Assembly: GCA_964547985.1 (NCBI GenBank) | Contig: CAZJPV010000012.1 | Coordinates: forward strand, 1-54,665 | Source of the DNA: JAPLJU01 sp964547985 | GTDB lineage: Bacteria > Desulfobacterota > Syntrophia > Syntrophales > UBA2192 | DNA: 54,665 bases | Direction: 5' to 3' | Shown here: positions 1-7,277 of the stretch, one piece after another | Layout: each line of letters starts with the position of its first letter | Numbering within the stretch: position 1 is the stretch's first letter | Position numbers and translations under genes: made by a program | Notes under the pieces: model-generated | What the model was told of the DNA's origin: nothing | Seen by the model: only the letters and a program-made list of their open reading frames with translations | Database searches by the model: none

Positions 1-195
1 ATGGTCAAGGCCAAGTTGTCATCCTGAACCGTTATGCCGCGATGATTGCATAATCCTAAAAAGATATGGCCGTCTCCTTGATCAAGAACCCCTGCTGTAT
101 CCCATAACCCCTTGAGCATTTCCGCGGTTTCTGGACTTGCGCATCCGATTCCTCATCGACAAGGGTTCATTGCTATCCTTAAAAAGGAAAAAGTC

Positions 196-1965
196 TTGAA
201 GGGTTCTATCCCCGAAAGCAAGATTGAAGAAATAAGACAAAGAGCGGATATTGTCGGACTGATATCGGAATACGTGGCCCTGAAGAAGGCAGGCAGGAAT
301 CATGTCGGCTCCTGCCCCTTTCACAAGGAAAAGACTCCTTCTTTTACTGTCAACTCCGAGAAACAAATTTTTTACTGTTTCGGATGCGGTCAGGGAGGCA
401 ATGTGTACGCCTTCCTGATGAAAATCAATAATATGACCTTCCCCGAGGCCGTAAGGCACCTGGCGGGCAAGTTGGGCATTGTGCTGCCCAGAACGTTTTC
501 CGACGAAGAGGAAAAGCGTCGCTCCGGCCTGAAACAGGAACTGTACCGGGTCAACACTGTGGCGAGAGACTATTTCGCCCATCAGCTCTTTTCCGACGGT
601 GGGAAAAACGGCCGGGAATACCTCCGGAAGAGAGAGATCCGGGAGGCGGTGGTCCGGGAGTTCAAGCTCGGTTATGCCCCACCGGCCTGGCGGTATCTCC
701 GTGACTTTTTCCAGAGGCAGGGTACGGCTCTTTCGCTTGTCGAGAAATCGGGCCTCATCATTTCCAAGGAGAAAGGCGACTATTATGACCGGTTCAGGGG
801 GCGGCTGATCTTCCCTATCGAGGATATTCAGGGAAACGTGGTTGCGTTTGGCGGGAGGATCATCGGCGAGGGGGAACCGAAATACCTCAATTCACCCGAG
901 TCACCCGTTTACATCAAGGGGAACAACCTCTATGGCTTGAGTCGAAGCCGCGATGATATCCGAAAGGCCGACGGCGTCATTGTCGTGGAAGGTTACTTTG
1001 ATTTTCTCTCCCTCTGGAATGCGGGAATCCGAAATGTCGTTGCGACACTGGGAACGGCACTGACGACCCATCACGCCGATCTGATCAAGCGCTACACGAA
1101 AAACGTCTTCACGCTTTTCGATCCCGATCAGGGGGGGAAAAAAGCCCTGGAGCGAAGCATCAGCCTCTTTCTCGGCAGAAACATGCACGCCAGGGTTGTC
1201 GTTCTGCCCGAAGGCCGGGATCCGGACGCCTTTGTCAGATCCTCGGGCCGGAAGGCCCTGGAGGATGTATTGTCCGCCGCCCGATCGGCCGTCGATTATT
1301 ACATCGACGAAATGATCGGCATCAAGACGACCCTGGAGGAGAACCTTGCCTCCCTGCGGGAGGCTATCCCCTTCATGGCACAGATCGATGACCCCGTTGA
1401 GAGAAACCTGTTTATCAAGCGGGTCTCGGAGAGGCTTCAAATCGACCAGGCGCTCTTAAAAAAGGAGGTCGGCAAAGCCCTGAGCGCGGACGGGGAACCG
1501 GCCGCAAGCAATGCTCCACGGCAGGAGCGAGCGGCAGTGGATCTGGTGGAGCTCAGCCTCATCTACATGATGGTGGAGAAACCCGCCAGGATCGACCAGG
1601 CCCGAGAGCACCGAATTCTGGATTTTTTCGCGAGCAGGGAACTGAGAAGACTCGGTCAGTCACTGGAAGAGCTCCGGCAGGCGCATAAAAAGGTCGGCGT
1701 GGCCGACTTTATAGAAGGCCTCGATAACGGTGCCACCAAGAGAAAGCTTTTGGAATATGCCTTCGCAGACAAGGACACCGACGAAAAAATCTCAGAGCGG
1801 GTTTTCGTTGATACTGTCAAGAAGGTGAAAGCTCGATGGTACAGAGAAAAACATAAGGAATTGAAGACGAAACTCATCCGGGCCCAGGAGCAGGGTGATG
1901 AAGATTTGTGCAATCAACTCCTGAAAGAGAAAGAGAGGCTTCTCAATGAACAAAAGGCGTTATAA
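196..1965 (+). CDS. dnaG: DNA primase DnaG
   Basis: Synthesises RNA primers for replication, working with the replicative helicase. The N-terminal CHC2 zinc finger has C40, H43, C61 and C64 (the CPFH and YCFGC blocks). The TOPRIM domain has the EGYFD motif at about E265 and a later FDPDQGG metal-binding block, and a C-terminal helicase-interaction region follows. I chose the TTG at 196 because AAGGAAA lies just upstream and the protein then begins MKGSIPESKIEEI, where DnaG proteins normally begin. The frame is open back to a TTG at 112, but those 28 extra residues look unlike DnaG. Length from 196 is 589 aa, normal for the family. The 3' end overlaps rpoD by 20 nt, so the pair is probably co-transcribed and translationally coupled, as in the classic macromolecular synthesis operon. 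Confidence 0.95.
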   Translation: MKGSIPESKIEEIRQRADIVGLISEYVALKKAGRNHVGSCPFHKEKTPSFTVNSEKQIFYCFGCGQGGNVYAFLMKINNMTFPEAVRHLAGKLGIVLPRTFSDEEEKRRSGLKQELYRVNTVARDYFAHQLFSDGGKNGREYLRKREIREAVVREFKLGYAPPAWRYLRDFFQRQGTALSLVEKSGLIISKEKGDYYDRFRGRLIFPIEDIQGNVVAFGGRIIGEGEPKYLNSPESPVYIKGNNLYGLSRSRDDIRKADGVIVVEGYFDFLSLWNAGIRNVVATLGTALTTHHADLIKRYTKNVFTLFDPDQGGKKALERSISLFLGRNMHARVVVLPEGRDPDAFVRSSGRKALEDVLSAARSAVDYYIDEMIGIKTTLEENLASLREAIPFMAQIDDPVERNLFIKRVSERLQIDQALLKKEVGKALSADGEPAASNAPRQERAAVDLVELSLIYMMVEKPARIDQAREHRILDFFASRELRRLGQSLEELRQAHKKVGVADFIEGLDNGATKRKLLEYAFADKDTDEKISERVFVDTVKKVKARWYREKHKELKTKLIRAQEQGDEDLCNQLLKEKERLLNEQKAL

Positions 1966-3757
1966 AGAAGGAACGCACCACAGCGAGAGGAAAATAACCA
2001 AGGAAATCCAATCCGACGAGGTCAAGAAACTCATTTCCCTCGGCGAAGAAAAGGGTTTTTTAACCTATGACGATGTGAACGAAATGCTCCCGTCCGAGAT
2101 CGTCTCCTCGGACCAGATCGAAGAGATTTTCATGCTCTTCGGCGAGAAGAACATCGACATCATAGACACCGATAAGGGCGACAAGATCGTTCTCAAGAAG
2201 ACCGTCGACGAGGTGACCGTAACGAAAGAGGACGAAGAGGAGGAACTGCTCGCCCTGCTTCCGATCGTCAGCAAGACCGGCGACCCGGTAAAGATGTATC
2301 TCCGGGAAATGGGCCTGGTCTCTCTCCTGAATCGTGAAGAGGAAGTCGAAATCGCCAAGCGGATAGAGCAAGGTGAAAAAGAAATACAGGATGCCATTTT
2401 CAGCATTCTGTGCACGACGAAGGATATTGTCAGGATGGGGCAGGAGCTCAGGAGCGGGGACCTGCGGATCAAGACGATCGTGGACAGCCTGGAAGACGAG
2501 GACGGTTTTGTCGAGGAGGATATCCACAGCGAACGGGTGTCGAAAATCATCGACAGGATTACTCAGCTGGACAGGCAAAACGAACGCGGCCGCAACAGCC
2601 TGAAGGACAAAAAGCTGAGCGAGAAGCGAAAAAAGGAAATCACGGCCAGGATGGCTAAAAACACCGAGACGATCATCGGCCTCTGCAAGGAGATCAACTT
2701 CAGCAAGAAGCGCTCCAACCGGATGGTCCAGAAACTCAAGGATCTCCTGACGGAGGCCGGAAGGGCCGAGACATCGATCAGCATGGTGCGCAGACGTACC
2801 GGAGGTATCCCGATCAAAGACCTGGAGAAATATTTCGCTCAGGCCAGAAAGAGTAAGTCCGATGAAAGGGCCGTCGTCCGGAAAACGGGCATCTCGATCA
2901 ACAGGCTGAAGAATTACGAGGAGCGCATGAAGGAGTCCCGGAAGATCTTCAGGCGGGTGCACGACGAAACCGGATTGCCCCTTCAGAACCTCCGGAGGAT
3001 TGTCGCCACCATCGAGGGGGGCGAAAGGAAGGCAAACCAGGCCAAGCGCAAGCTGGTGGAGGCCAATCTTCGTCTCGTGGTGAGCATCGCCAAGAAGTAC
3101 ACCAACCGGGGTCTGCAGTTCCTGGATCTGATCCAGGAAGGAAACATCGGTCTCATGAAAGCGGTGGATAAGTTCGAATATCAGCGGGGCTATAAATTCT
3201 CTACTTACGCCACCTGGTGGATCCGGCAGGCCATTACCAGGGCCATTGCCGATCAGGCCCGGACGATCCGAATCCCCGTACACATGATCGAAACCATCAA
3301 CAAGCTGATCCGGACATCCCGTTACCTCGTGCAGGAACTCGGGCGGGAACCCTCACCGGAGGAAATTGCCGCCAAGATGGAATTCCCGCTGGAGAAAGTC
3401 CGAAAAGTCCTCAAGATCGCCAAAGAACCTATTTCGCTTGAAACACCCATCGGAGAGGAAGAAGACAGTCACCTGGGGGACTTCATCGAGGACAAGAAGA
3501 TCATTTCCCCCTCCGAGGCGGCCATCAGCATGGACCTGGCAGAACAGACGAGAAAGATCCTCTCCACGCTGACGCCCAGGGAGGAAAAGGTCCTCCGGAT
3601 GCGTTTCGGAATTGGTGAGCGCGTGGATTTCTTTATCGAGGAATCCTTGTTCGAGCTCGATATGACGATGGAACGGGCCCGACAGATTGAGGAAAACGTC
3701 CTGAAGAAACTGCGAAGCCCCGCCCGGCGCCGGGAACTCAAAAGTGTTGCCAAATAA
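1946..3757 (+). CDS. rpoD: RNA polymerase sigma factor RpoD (sigma-70)
   Basis: Primary sigma factor that directs RNA polymerase to -35/-10 promoters; 603 aa. Region 1.1 is at the N-terminus, region 1.2 starts near residue 113 (DPVKMYLREMG), a long charged non-conserved region follows, and regions 2.1-2.4 start near residue 372 (EANLRLVVSIAKKY, later ATWWIRQAI). Regions 3 and 4 follow. Regions 2 and 3 are textbook. Region 4.2 is not: where family members read about DHTLEEVG...VTRERIRQIE, this protein has DFFIEESL...MTMERARQIE, putting Met575 at the place of E. coli Arg584 in the -35 recognition helix. The frame is intact across this stretch, so it is not a simple frameshift. The start overlaps the dnaG end. 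Its place beside dnaG argues that it is the housekeeping sigma. Confidence 0.95.
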   Translation: MNKRRYKEGTHHSERKITKEIQSDEVKKLISLGEEKGFLTYDDVNEMLPSEIVSSDQIEEIFMLFGEKNIDIIDTDKGDKIVLKKTVDEVTVTKEDEEEELLALLPIVSKTGDPVKMYLREMGLVSLLNREEEVEIAKRIEQGEKEIQDAIFSILCTTKDIVRMGQELRSGDLRIKTIVDSLEDEDGFVEEDIHSERVSKIIDRITQLDRQNERGRNSLKDKKLSEKRKKEITARMAKNTETIIGLCKEINFSKKRSNRMVQKLKDLLTEAGRAETSISMVRRRTGGIPIKDLEKYFAQARKSKSDERAVVRKTGISINRLKNYEERMKESRKIFRRVHDETGLPLQNLRRIVATIEGGERKANQAKRKLVEANLRLVVSIAKKYTNRGLQFLDLIQEGNIGLMKAVDKFEYQRGYKFSTYATWWIRQAITRAIADQARTIRIPVHMIETINKLIRTSRYLVQELGREPSPEEIAAKMEFPLEKVRKVLKIAKEPISLETPIGEEEDSHLGDFIEDKKIISPSEAAISMDLAEQTRKILSTLTPREEKVLRMRFGIGERVDFFIEESLFELDMTMERARQIEENVLKKLRSPARRRELKSVAK

Positions 3758-3762
3758 AAAAC

Positions 3763-3789
3763 TTGACAAAAGAGATCAATCCATATAAG
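3763..3789 (+). promoter_or_regulatory. Putative sigma-70 promoter for tRNA-Met
   Basis: A perfect TTGACA at 3763-3768 is followed after 15 nt by TATAAG (3784-3789); reading the -10 as TAAGAA gives 17 nt. It lies just after the rpoD stop and about 50 nt before the tRNA, so it probably drives the tRNA separately from the dnaG-rpoD operon. Assigned by motif only. Confidence 0.55.
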
Positions 3790-3838
3790 AAGTAACACTT
3801 AAAGCATTGATATTTAAAGACTTTGAGCTTTTTTTACA

Positions 3839-3914
3839 GGGCCCATAGCTCAATTGGAAGAGCCACCGGCTCATAACCGGTAGGTCCCTGGTTCGAACCC
3901 AGGTGGGCCCACCA
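3839..3914 (+). tRNA. tRNA-Met (anticodon CAT)
   Basis: A full cloverleaf can be folded. The acceptor GGGCCCA (3839-3845) pairs with TGGGCCC (3904-3910) and an encoded ACCA ends the gene. The anticodon stem ACCGG/CCGGT encloses loop CTCATAA with CAT at 3872-3874, and the T-arm has GGTTCGAACCC. CAT could be elongator Met or the lysidine-modified Ile2 tRNA; Met is the usual call in this position and is kept. The acceptor does not have the C1 mismatch expected of an initiator tRNA. Confidence 0.9.
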
Positions 3915-3995
3915 ATTTTTTAAACCGGTCCGTCATCATGAGTCTCAAAATAACATCTGCAGCAATGGGATATTCGAGGGAAACGTCTCTCTCTT

Positions 3996-4027
3996 AAAAA
4001 AATGCACCCACCCGGTGCATTTTTTTT
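3996..4027 (+). terminator. Rho-independent terminator after tRNA-Met
   Basis: Stem TGCACC (4003-4008) and GGTGCA (4014-4019) with a 5-nt loop, flanked by seven A on the left and eight T on the right. The flanks can pair too, so it may work in both directions. Confidence 0.85.
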
Positions 4028-4057
4028 ATGCCTCAATCGGACCTACAGGGGGTTACT

Positions 4058-4780
4058 TTGAAAAGACAGATTTTACTGCTTGTGGAACGCCAGAGACTCG
4101 ACTCTGAAATCCGAAGACTCAGTTTCAAGAAAAAAGAGCTGCCGGATCAGATCTCGAAACAGGACGAAGAATTTCAGGCGGTCAGTCAGGGCGTGGACGA
4201 GGCCAGTAAGGCCTTTGATGCTTCTGTCAAGGCCCATCGGGATAAGGAAAGCGAACTCAAAGACGGCATCGATCGGCTCCGGAAAACCAAGGAACGACTC
4301 CTGGAAGTCAAGACGAACAAAGAATACCAGGCCATGCTCAAGGAAATCGAAACGGTCGAACAGAAAAACAGAGCGTTCGAAGACGAGATCCTCACCCTGC
4401 TCGAAAAAATGGACACCTTCAAAAAGGAACTCAGGGATCGCGAGAAAACGCTGGATGAACGCACGAAGCACTACGAGCGGGAAAAGAAGAAGACGGAGGA
4501 AGAACTCAGCTCCCTGGACAGGGAGATCCTCACCTGCCAGAAAGACCTCCAGGTCCTGAGCAGCGAAATCGAGCGCGATCTGGTAAAGAAATACGAGATG
4601 ATCAAAAAGAGAAAAAACGGGCTGGCCGTGGTGCCGGTCGTCAAAGGGGTCTGTACCGGGTGTCACCTGAACATCCCGCCCCAGCTCTACAATGAGCTTC
4701 TGAAATCGGATCAAGTCATGTCCTGTCCTTACTGCAACCGGATCATTTACTGGGACGAGAAGAATTCCAATGGCGCATAG
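4058..4780 (+). CDS. C4-type zinc-ribbon coiled-coil protein (DUF164 family)
   Basis: A 240-aa protein. The first ~190 residues are a long, highly charged coiled coil (repeated runs of E, K, R and L). The C-terminus is a zinc ribbon with two CxxC pairs: CTGC near residue 202 and CPYC about 25 residues later. Family members occur widely in bacteria near RNase HI genes and are thought to bind nucleic acid or to act as chaperone-like coiled coils; the exact role is not settled. I chose the TTG at 4058 because AGGGGGT lies just upstream; the ATG at 4028 abuts the terminator T-run with no ribosome site. The 3' end overlaps the RNase HI gene by 11 nt, implying translational coupling. Confidence 0.85.
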   Translation: MKRQILLLVERQRLDSEIRRLSFKKKELPDQISKQDEEFQAVSQGVDEASKAFDASVKAHRDKESELKDGIDRLRKTKERLLEVKTNKEYQAMLKEIETVEQKNRAFEDEILTLLEKMDTFKKELRDREKTLDERTKHYEREKKKTEEELSSLDREILTCQKDLQVLSSEIERDLVKKYEMIKKRKNGLAVVPVVKGVCTGCHLNIPPQLYNELLKSDQVMSCPYCNRIIYWDEKNSNGA

Positions 4781-5195
4781 GGCTCTCTTGCTTTACACCG
4801 ATGGCGCCTGCCGTGGGAATCCCGGCGTGGGGGGTGCAGGGGCCATCCTCGTCGACCAGAAAGGACACGTCGTCTGTTCCCTGAAGAAATTTCTCGGCCT
4901 CTGCACGAACAACGTCGCAGAATACAAGGCGCTCATTCTGGGCCTCGAGGCGGCTGTTGAGAGAAGACCGAAGAAACTGCACATCTTCCTCGACTCGGAA
5001 CTTCTCGTCAAGCAGGTCGACGGCAGCTATCGGGTGAAGCACGAAAATCTCAAGCCCCTCATGGGAAAAGTGAGGGGCTTGCTTTCGTCCCTGGAGTCCT
5101 ATACAATCCAACATATTAATCGCTCTGAAAACAAAAAGGCCGATGGACTGGCCAACGAAGCCATTGACGAGGCCTTTGAATCAGAGGGGCAATGA
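4770..5195 (+). CDS. rnhA: Ribonuclease HI family protein
   Basis: Cleaves the RNA strand of RNA/DNA hybrids such as Okazaki primers and R-loops; 141 aa. All four acidic catalytic residues are visible: D11 (YTDGACRGNPG), E51 (NNVAEYKAL), D75 (FLDSELLVKQV) and D125 (NKKADGLANEAID). It has the compact form without the basic handle loop of E. coli RNase HI, as in the RNase HI-like clade often annotated 'reverse transcriptase-like protein'. Its start lies inside the preceding zinc-ribbon gene. RNase P RNA follows about 35 nt after the stop. Confidence 0.9.
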   Translation: MAHRALLLYTDGACRGNPGVGGAGAILVDQKGHVVCSLKKFLGLCTNNVAEYKALILGLEAAVERRPKKLHIFLDSELLVKQVDGSYRVKHENLKPLMGKVRGLLSSLESYTIQHINRSENKKADGLANEAIDEAFESEGQ

Positions 5196-5230
5196 GTCCC
5201 CGGATCTTTGACAGCTTTACCGCATTTTAA

Positions 5231-5620
5231 AAAGTGCCGGAGTAGATCAGGTGATCGCTGGCCCCGGTTTAAGGGTGCCGGAGGAAAGTCCGAGCTCCGC
5301 AGGGCAGGATGGTCGCTAACGGCGACTGGGGGTGACCCTAAGGAAAGTGCCACAGAAAACATACCGCCCCGAGCTTTTCAAGGGGTAAGGGTGAAAAGGC
5401 GAGGTAAGAGCTCACCGCTCTCCGGGCGACCGGGGAGGCACGGCAAACCCCATCCGGAGCAAGACCAAATAGGAGAACGCGAAGAGTGGCCCGCTCGAGG
5501 TTCTCGGGTAAGGTCGCTTGAGGCAACAGGCAACTGTTGTCCCAGATTAATGATCACCATCTTTCGACGGGTGACCGGAGGGAGAGACAGAACTCGGCTT
5601 ACGATCTACTCTGACACTTT
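5231..5620 (+). ncRNA. rnpB: RNase P RNA, bacterial class A
   Basis: Catalytic RNA that trims tRNA 5' leaders. The P1 helix is clear: AAAGTG-CCG-GAGTAGATC (5231-5248) pairs with GATCTACTC-TGA-CACTTT (5603-5620). The conserved core block GAGGAAAGTCCGAGCTCC is at about 5279-5296, and ACAGAA (about 5588-5593), typical of the 3' core, follows the GGTGACCGGAGGGAGAG segment. About 390 nt, normal for class A. An open frame crosses it in the + direction but has no protein-like content until 5682. A TTGACA lies at 5208, but a -10 at the right distance is not obvious. Confidence 0.93.
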
Positions 5621-5640
5621 CAAAAGTCATGGACCACAGG

Positions 5641-5671
5641 GGGGCGTGCTGGTCACGCCCCTCAATTGTTT
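5641..5671 (+). terminator. Probable terminator after rnpB
   Basis: An 8-bp perfect stem GGGGCGTG/CACGCCCC (5641-5648, 5654-5661) with a 5-nt loop, followed by the T-rich stretch TCAATTGTTT. The T-run is imperfect, so termination may be partial and let transcription continue into the SpoIID gene. Confidence 0.6.
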
Positions 5672-5681
5672 AATAAGCAAT

Positions 5682-7268
5682 ATGAAAGCACGATATCTCA
5701 AACGCCTTCTCTTTTTTCCCCTGATCGCCTATCTGACCCTGGGCCTCGGTCTCGGCTCCCCGTGGAGCCCTCTGACGGGTTTTGCCTACGACGGGGACCG
5801 GACTCTGAACGACGCCGACAGTTATTTCAAGAGGGGTCTCTATCTGGAGGCCGTCGGTGCCTACCGGGAGGTGGCCTACCACGCCCCTTCGCGGGATCTG
5901 CAGGCCAGAGCCCTCATCCGGATGGGGGAAATTTACGGTCATTACCTGAACGATCCGGATTCAGCATCCAGGATGTTTATCCTGGTCAAAGAGAAATACG
6001 CCCAGAGCCCCGCACTGGCCGACGCCTACTTCTATTCCGGTATGCTGCTTTACGAAAAGGATGATTACCGGCAGGCACACCGGGAGTTTTCGGCCTATCT
6101 CGAAAAATTTCCGAAAGGTGAAAAAAGTGCACTGGCTGAATTCATGGCGGATGCCTGCCTGAATCCGCCGTCCCGTAAAGATCGGCAGACCGTGAAATCC
6201 CCCGCTTTTACACCGCCGGTCTTGGAGATTCGTGTTCTTCTGGAGGAAAATCGACCGGCGGTGAACCTCGGCCCCGCCTCGGGTTTAGACGTCACAACCC
6301 CCGGGGGCCGAAGCCTCATGAGGATTCCTTCGGGCCATCCCGCCGTGATCAGGATCAGCGACAGGCGGTTCATCATCAACGAAACACCCCTTTCAATGGA
6401 TGAGCTGATCATCGTTCCCGAAGGCACGGGTACCTTCAAACTCGGCAACCGGGCGTACCGGGGCCGGCTCCAAATTAAAAAAAATCCCGCCGGAACGATG
6501 CATGCCATCAATATCCTCAAGCTCGAAGACTATCTCTACGGGGTCGTGCCACGGGAAATGCCATCGAACTGGTCGCTGGAGGCCCTGAAAGCCCAGGCCG
6601 TCGTATCGAGGACATACGCGATCTATCAGATGGAAAGAAACCGGATGAAGGACTACGACACCTGCAACACCACCTCATCCCAGGTCTACGGCGGTTGTAT
6701 CGACGAACGGGCGGCTTCAAACCGGGCCGTCGATGAAACCCGGGGGAAAGTGCTGATGCATAACGGCAAGATCGCCCTTCCCTACTTTCACGCCAACAGC
6801 GGCGGCATCACGGAAGACGCGAAGAACGTCTGGCTCGTCGACATCCCCTACCTGAAAACCGTTCAGGACCCCTACAGCCTCCAGGCACCCCATACGGCCT
6901 GGTCCTATTATCTCAGTCTGGATGACATCCAAGTTGCCCTCGGCCGAAACGGCGTGAACGTGGGCCCGCTCCATGACGTGGAACCTTACGACACAAGCCC
7001 GTCCGGGAGGGTCAAAAGGGTGAGAATTTCCGGGAGCGCCGGCGAAAAGGTGCTGAACGCCAACCTCTTCCGGCTCCACACGGATCCCCGGCGTCTCAAG
7101 AGCACCCTTTTTACCGTTCGGCGTGATGGAAAGGGAGTCCGCTTTGAAGGAAAAGGCTCCGGCCACGGCGTCGGGATGAGCCAGTGGGGAGCCTATGTGA
7201 TGGCCAGATCAGGGCAAACCTACCGGGATATCCTGAACCATTACTACCGGGGTCTGGAAATCCGTTAA
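5682..7268 (+). CDS. SpoIID/LytB-domain protein with N-terminal TPR-like repeats
   Basis: A 528-aa exported protein. A signal peptide or membrane anchor (MKARYLKRLLFFPLIAYLTL) is followed by TPR-like helices at about residues 40-160 (DADSYFKRGLYLEAVGAY and DAYFYSGMLLYEKDDYRQA), then the SpoIID/LytB domain. Diagnostic motifs are YLYGVVPREMPSNW, EALKAQAVVSRTYA, YFHANSGG and the terminal GSGHGVGMSQWGA. SpoIID of Bacillus is a lytic transglycosylase; in non-sporulating Gram-negatives the domain probably cuts denuded glycan in the periplasm. The ATG at 5682 is used because the signal peptide starts there and the upstream frame lies inside rnpB. No clear ribosome site precedes it. The TPR part may dock it to a cell-wall complex (inference). 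Confidence 0.85.
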   Translation: MKARYLKRLLFFPLIAYLTLGLGLGSPWSPLTGFAYDGDRTLNDADSYFKRGLYLEAVGAYREVAYHAPSRDLQARALIRMGEIYGHYLNDPDSASRMFILVKEKYAQSPALADAYFYSGMLLYEKDDYRQAHREFSAYLEKFPKGEKSALAEFMADACLNPPSRKDRQTVKSPAFTPPVLEIRVLLEENRPAVNLGPASGLDVTTPGGRSLMRIPSGHPAVIRISDRRFIINETPLSMDELIIVPEGTGTFKLGNRAYRGRLQIKKNPAGTMHAINILKLEDYLYGVVPREMPSNWSLEALKAQAVVSRTYAIYQMERNRMKDYDTCNTTSSQVYGGCIDERAASNRAVDETRGKVLMHNGKIALPYFHANSGGITEDAKNVWLVDIPYLKTVQDPYSLQAPHTAWSYYLSLDDIQVALGRNGVNVGPLHDVEPYDTSPSGRVKRVRISGSAGEKVLNANLFRLHTDPRRLKSTLFTVRRDGKGVRFEGKGSGHGVGMSQWGAYVMARSGQTYRDILNHYYRGLEIR

Positions 7269-7277
7269 GACATCCTG

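Noticed and set aside
1..195. A gene upstream of dnaG, or a dnaG start at TTG 112
   Set aside because: The frames stop after a few codons; residues coded by 112-195 do not resemble primase and lack a ribosome site.
2060..3283. A long minus-strand frame opposite rpoD
   Set aside because: Antisense shadow of the conserved sigma factor with no domain of its own.
5208..5230. A dedicated rnpB promoter from TTGACA at 5208
   Set aside because: No acceptable -10 hexamer at 16-18 nt spacing; kept only as a remark.
5208..5681. N-terminal extension of the SpoIID protein
   Set aside because: This stretch is RNase P RNA; the signal peptide starts at 5682.
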